Source: CAYINU01 sp964364855 (lineage in GTDB: Bacteria > Margulisbacteria > Marinamargulisbacteria > CAYINU01). From it: a DNA stretch of 6,096 nucleotides. How positions within the stretch are numbered: the stretch's first letter is position 1; the number at the start of each line of letters is the position of its first letter. This document shows, in pieces, positions 3,430-6,096 of the stretch. A program made the translations under genes and the position numbers. The notes beneath the pieces were generated by a model. That model was not told the DNA's origin. It was given only the letters and a program-made list of their open reading frames with translations, and did not search any database. The stretch lies in NCBI GenBank assembly GCA_964364855.1, contig CAYINU010000088.1, positions 1 to 6,096 of the forward strand, read 5' to 3'.

Positions 3430-6096
3430 ACGCCCACATATTTCTCGCAATTCGGCACATCGGGCACCGGAAACGGGCAATTCAAATTCCCATCCGGGAT
3501 ACAGATGAGCCCTTCCGGAGAACTATATGTCGTGGACTCTACCAATCACCGTGTGGAGATCTTTGACAGTTCCGGAACGTTTATTTCCAAGTTCGGAACG
3601 CTAGGATCGGGAAACGGTCAGTTCCAGCTACCCAAAGACATCGCCTTTGACAGTGCGGGAAATTACTATGTGGCCGACTTTTTAAACTGCCTTATTCAAA
3701 AGTTTTCTGCCAACGGGACGTTTTTATTTCAATGGGGATCCTTCGGGACGGCAGCGGGCCAATTTGACGGGCCCAAAGGTATCGCGGTTGATACGGCGGG
3801 CAATGTTTACGTCACGGACGATTCCAATCACCGTGTCCAAAAATTTGATTCGAATGGTAATTTTATTTTGCAATGGGGATCATATGGTACTGCCACCGGT
3901 CAGTTTGACGGTCCTTCGGGTATTGCCATCGATAGTGCCGGCGACGTTTATGTTGTCGATTTGGGAAATGGCCGCGTCCAAAAATTCACCTCGGATGGGG
4001 TCTTTATTTTTTCGGTAGGGACGGGAGGATCCAGTCCCGGCGAACTCCATACCGCGGTGGGTATCGGTATCGATAGCCAAGACAATTTTTGGGTGGCCGA
4101 AACAGGGGCCACCAATCGCATTTCGAAATTTAGGTCTTCCGGGACTTTTATTTCAACTTTCGGTACCAGCGGATCGGGCAATGGCCAATTTAGCCAGCCT
4201 CAAGACGTCCTGATTGACAGTTCGGGAAAACTCTATGTGACAGACGCAGGCAACAAACGCGTCCAACTCTTTGCCGCGATCGCAGCGCCCAGCGGTATCA
4301 ATATTACTCAAGTGACAAGCAATGTGGTGCTAACCTGGACCAATCCCACGGACAGTGATTTTTCCGGAACGACGATTCGTCGCAGTTTCAGCAGTTTTCC
4401 CGCCACGTCCACCAGCGGCACTTCCGTTATTTCCAACTCCACCGCAACCAGCATTACCCTCGCTGCTTCAGCGGGAACCTATTATTTTTCCTTTTTTTCC
4501 AAAAACACAGATGGCTATTATTCATTGGCGGCGACGGCCTCGATCACTGTTGACCTTACCGCCCCATCCGCACCCTCGAATTTCAGCGCGATGCCCAGCG
4601 GTACGACGGTGAATTTGACATGGACCAATCCAACCGATTCGGATTTTGAATCGGTCACGATTCGACGCAGCACGTTGGGATATCCGGCGATTACCGGCGG
4701 ATCCAGTGTGACGGCTAATTTTACCGGCACCAGCTTTAGCAATACGGGCTTGGCCGAAGGGGTCTATTTTTACAGTATCTTTGCCCGAGATCATATTGGC
4801 AATTTCTCCGTAAAAGCTACCGCCAATGTCACTGTTGACATCACCGCGCCATCACCCGTCACGGGGCTTACGGCCACGACCAACGGCTCTACCGTCACCT
4901 TAAACTGGACAGCGCCTGCGGACTCGGATTTTCACTCGGTCATGATCCGCCGCAGCAGTATGACTTTTCCTCTCACCATTACGTCGGCCACACTGGTCAG
5001 TCAGAATGTCACGGCGACCACCTACGTCAATACTGGTCTGGATACCGGGACTTACTATTACGGGGTATTTGCCCGTGATGCGGCCGGTAATTTTTCGGCA
5101 GTGGCGACGGTCAGCATTGCCGTGAATGTGGATATTCCACAGTCTGTCGTAGATCTGACCGCCATTCAATCTATCAATTCGGTGGTATTGGACTGGACCA
5201 GTCCGACAGAAGGCGGGTTCACGACGGCCACGCTCCGCCGGGGGACCACCACGTTTCCCACCACGCCCACCAGCGGCGTGTCCATCACTCAAAATTCAAC
5301 AGTCACCCATGCAGTGGATCCCGGCCTGTCCGACGGGACCTACTATTACACGATATTTACCTTCAACACCTCCGGTGTACAAAACGGCATGGCGACGGCC
5401 AGTGTCACCTTGGACAATATGGGTCCGGCTGCACCCAGTGGGTTCGGTGTGAACCTAAGCGGCTCCACGGCGACGTTGGTTTGGATCAATCCCACTGACC
5501 CGGATTTTGAGTCCGTTACCATTCGCGTGAGCCAGACAGCCTTGCCTACCAGTATTTTTGACGGTGCGTTGGTTACCCAAAACGCGACGGGGATGACGGC
5601 CACTCACACTGGCCTTAACACGGGAACCTATTACTACAGCATTTTTGCGGCTGATCAGTTGGGAAATACCTCTACGGCGGCCACAACGTCGGTAAAGGTG
5701 GATCTAACCGCGCCTGCTACGCCATCACACAATTTTGCCATTGCCAATGGATCTACGATTCAAGTCGGCTGGACCAATCTGACAGAACCTGACTTTGTTG
5801 GCATGACCTTGCGACGCAGCACGGCGAATATCGCATTCACCCCGACAGCCGGTGTGCTGGTGACTCAAAATGTGGTGTCCATGTTCTTCAACGATACCAG
5901 TTTGTCTGATGGTACCTATTATTATGGCATTTTTGCCAAAGACACGTCCGGAAACCTCTCTGTTCCCGCGACGGTTTCTGCGACGGTGGATACAACACCG
6001 CCGGCCGCGCCCAGTGGATTTACCGGCACGGCAGTGGGTGTGACAGCCAATCTATCTTGGTCTGCGGCAGGAGAATCGGATTTTGCCTACTGGATC
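3352..6096 (+). CDS. Large secreted NHL beta-propeller / fibronectin-III repeat protein (3' end beyond window)
   Basis: The frame stays open for 915 codons from a GTG start with no stop, so the protein is longer than what is seen. Residues 1-26 are a Sec signal peptide: positive MKK, a hydrophobic core, then a signal-peptidase I site after AHA. Residues 30-311 form six NHL repeats of 46-48 residues, enough for one closed six-bladed beta-propeller. Residues 312-882 are six FN3-like beta-sandwich repeats of about 95 residues, and a seventh begins at 883. There is no lipobox and no membrane segment in the visible part. NHL propellers usually bind proteins, glycans or small ligands, and FN3 arrays act as spacers or adhesion modules. 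A cell-surface or exported binding role is therefore inferred, but the ligand is unknown. Catalytic or anchoring domains may lie in the missing C-terminus. The gene is divergent from the ferredoxin operon and unrelated in function. Architecture is very secure; function is not. Confidence 0.93.
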   Translation, partial: MKKGWQTFGLGCLVVCAGLLMNIAHATPTYFSQFGTSGTGNGQFKFPSGIQMSPSGELYVVDSTNHRVEIFDSSGTFISKFGTLGSGNGQFQLPKDIAFDSAGNYYVADFLNCLIQKFSANGTFLFQWGSFGTAAGQFDGPKGIAVDTAGNVYVTDDSNHRVQKFDSNGNFILQWGSYGTATGQFDGPSGIAIDSAGDVYVVDLGNGRVQKFTSDGVFIFSVGTGGSSPGELHTAVGIGIDSQDNFWVAETGATNRISKFRSSGTFISTFGTSGSGNGQFSQPQDVLIDSSGKLYVTDAGNKRVQLFAAIAAPSGINITQVTSNVVLTWTNPTDSDFSGTTIRRSFSSFPATSTSGTSVISNSTATSITLAASAGTYYFSFFSKNTDGYYSLAATASITVDLTAPSAPSNFSAMPSGTTVNLTWTNPTDSDFESVTIRRSTLGYPAITGGSSVTANFTGTSFSNTGLAEGVYFYSIFARDHIGNFSVKATANVTVDITAPSPVTGLTATTNGSTVTLNWTAPADSDFHSVMIRRSSMTFPLTITSATLVSQNVTATTYVNTGLDTGTYYYGVFARDAAGNFSAVATVSIAVNVDIPQSVVDLTAIQSINSVVLDWTSPTEGGFTTATLRRGTTTFPTTPTSGVSITQNSTVTHAVDPGLSDGTYYYTIFTFNTSGVQNGMATASVTLDNMGPAAPSGFGVNLSGSTATLVWINPTDPDFESVTIRVSQTALPTSIFDGALVTQNATGMTATHTGLNTGTYYYSIFAADQLGNTSTAATTSVKVDLTAPATPSHNFAIANGSTIQVGWTNLTEPDFVGMTLRRSTANIAFTPTAGVLVTQNVVSMFFNDTSLSDGTYYYGIFAKDTSGNLSVPATVSATVDTTPPAAPSGFTGTAVGVTANLSWSAAGESDFAYWI
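3439..4284 (+). repeat. Six NHL repeats forming one predicted six-bladed propeller
   Basis: The units are residues 30-75, 76-122, 123-169, 170-216, 217-264 and 265-311. The shared pattern is F-x-x-x-x-G-T/S-x-G-x-x-x-G-Q-F-x-x-P-x-x-I-x-x-D-x-x-G-x-x-Y-V-x-D, then N-x-R-V-Q-x-F. Units 3 and 4 are the most alike (QWGS, GQFDGP, RVQKF). Unit 5 is the most diverged, with GEL for GQF, WVAE for YVxD and an extra residue. Unit 2 has LNCLIQKF where the others have NxRV. Synonymous codons differ widely between units, so the duplications are old. Confidence 0.9.
4285..6096 (+). repeat. Tandem array of fibronectin-III-like repeats (six complete, seventh cut)
   Basis: Repeats start at residues 312, 404, 499, 596, 691, 787 and 883, so the period is 92-97 residues. 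Most carry AP or PxAPS at the start, W-T-N-P-T-D-S-D-F at strand B/C, I-R-R-S after it, a TYYY-x-x-F-A-x-D strand, GN-x-S, and V-D-x-T at the linker. These are FN3 hallmarks: the core Trp, the Tyr-rich F strand and Pro-rich linkers. Repeat 1 has FSKNTDGYYS in place of FA-D-GN-S, and repeat 4 lacks the SDF and GN-S motifs. DNA identity between repeats is low at third positions, which argues against recent expansion. Confidence 0.88.

Noticed and set aside
4482..4500. T-runs in the first FN3 repeat as a frameshift or slippage site
   Set aside because: The reading frame continues unchanged on both sides with matching FN3 motifs, and there is no overlapping product or structured stimulator.
4518..5603. 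Minus-strand open frames opposite the FN3 array
   Set aside because: They lie entirely antisense to a continuous, well-supported repeat protein, show no recognisable domains, and partly mirror each other because the sense strand is repetitive.
3439..6096. Direct DNA repeats as a CRISPR or phase-variation array
   Set aside because: The repeats exist at protein level only; codons differ throughout, there are no identical spaced units, and the frame is continuous coding sequence.

Overview
The window is a gene-dense bacterial chromosomal segment. It holds the 3' part of one gene, three complete genes and the 5' part of one very large gene. Core metabolic genes with Shine-Dalgarno sites sit beside a Sec-secreted repeat protein, which suggests an uncultured, probably Gram-negative bacterium of moderate G+C. 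Ferredoxins of this type next to nadA, and long NHL/fibronectin-III proteins, are familiar to me from PVC-, Omnitrophota- and Elusimicrobiota-like genomes. That placement is an impression, not something the sequence proves.

Layout. (1) Positions 3-923 (+) are the C-terminal two thirds of a GlcD-type FAD-linked oxidase; its start lies upstream of the window. (2) After a 126-base gap, 1050-1778 (+) encodes a class I SAM-dependent methyltransferase of the METTL27-like type, in visibly more A+T-rich DNA. (3) Convergent to it across only 29 bases is a two-gene minus-strand operon. A 77-residue single-cluster [4Fe-4S] ferredoxin (3088-2855) is followed three bases later by nadA, quinolinate synthase (2851-1808). 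(4) A 263-base divergent intergenic region (3089-3351) carries a candidate plus-strand promoter and a T-tract-rich leader. (5) From a GTG at 3352 to the window edge, one uninterrupted 915-codon reading frame encodes a signal peptide, six NHL repeats (one six-bladed beta-propeller) and at least six and a third fibronectin-III-like repeats. It has no stop in the window, so its C-terminus and full size are unknown.

The ferredoxin and nadA look co-translated and probably serve one function, Fe-S-dependent NAD biosynthesis. The other genes show no evident functional link to each other. The most noteworthy object is the secreted propeller/FN3 protein. I see no CRISPR array, tRNA, rRNA, insertion sequence, reverse transcriptase or recognisable defence system.
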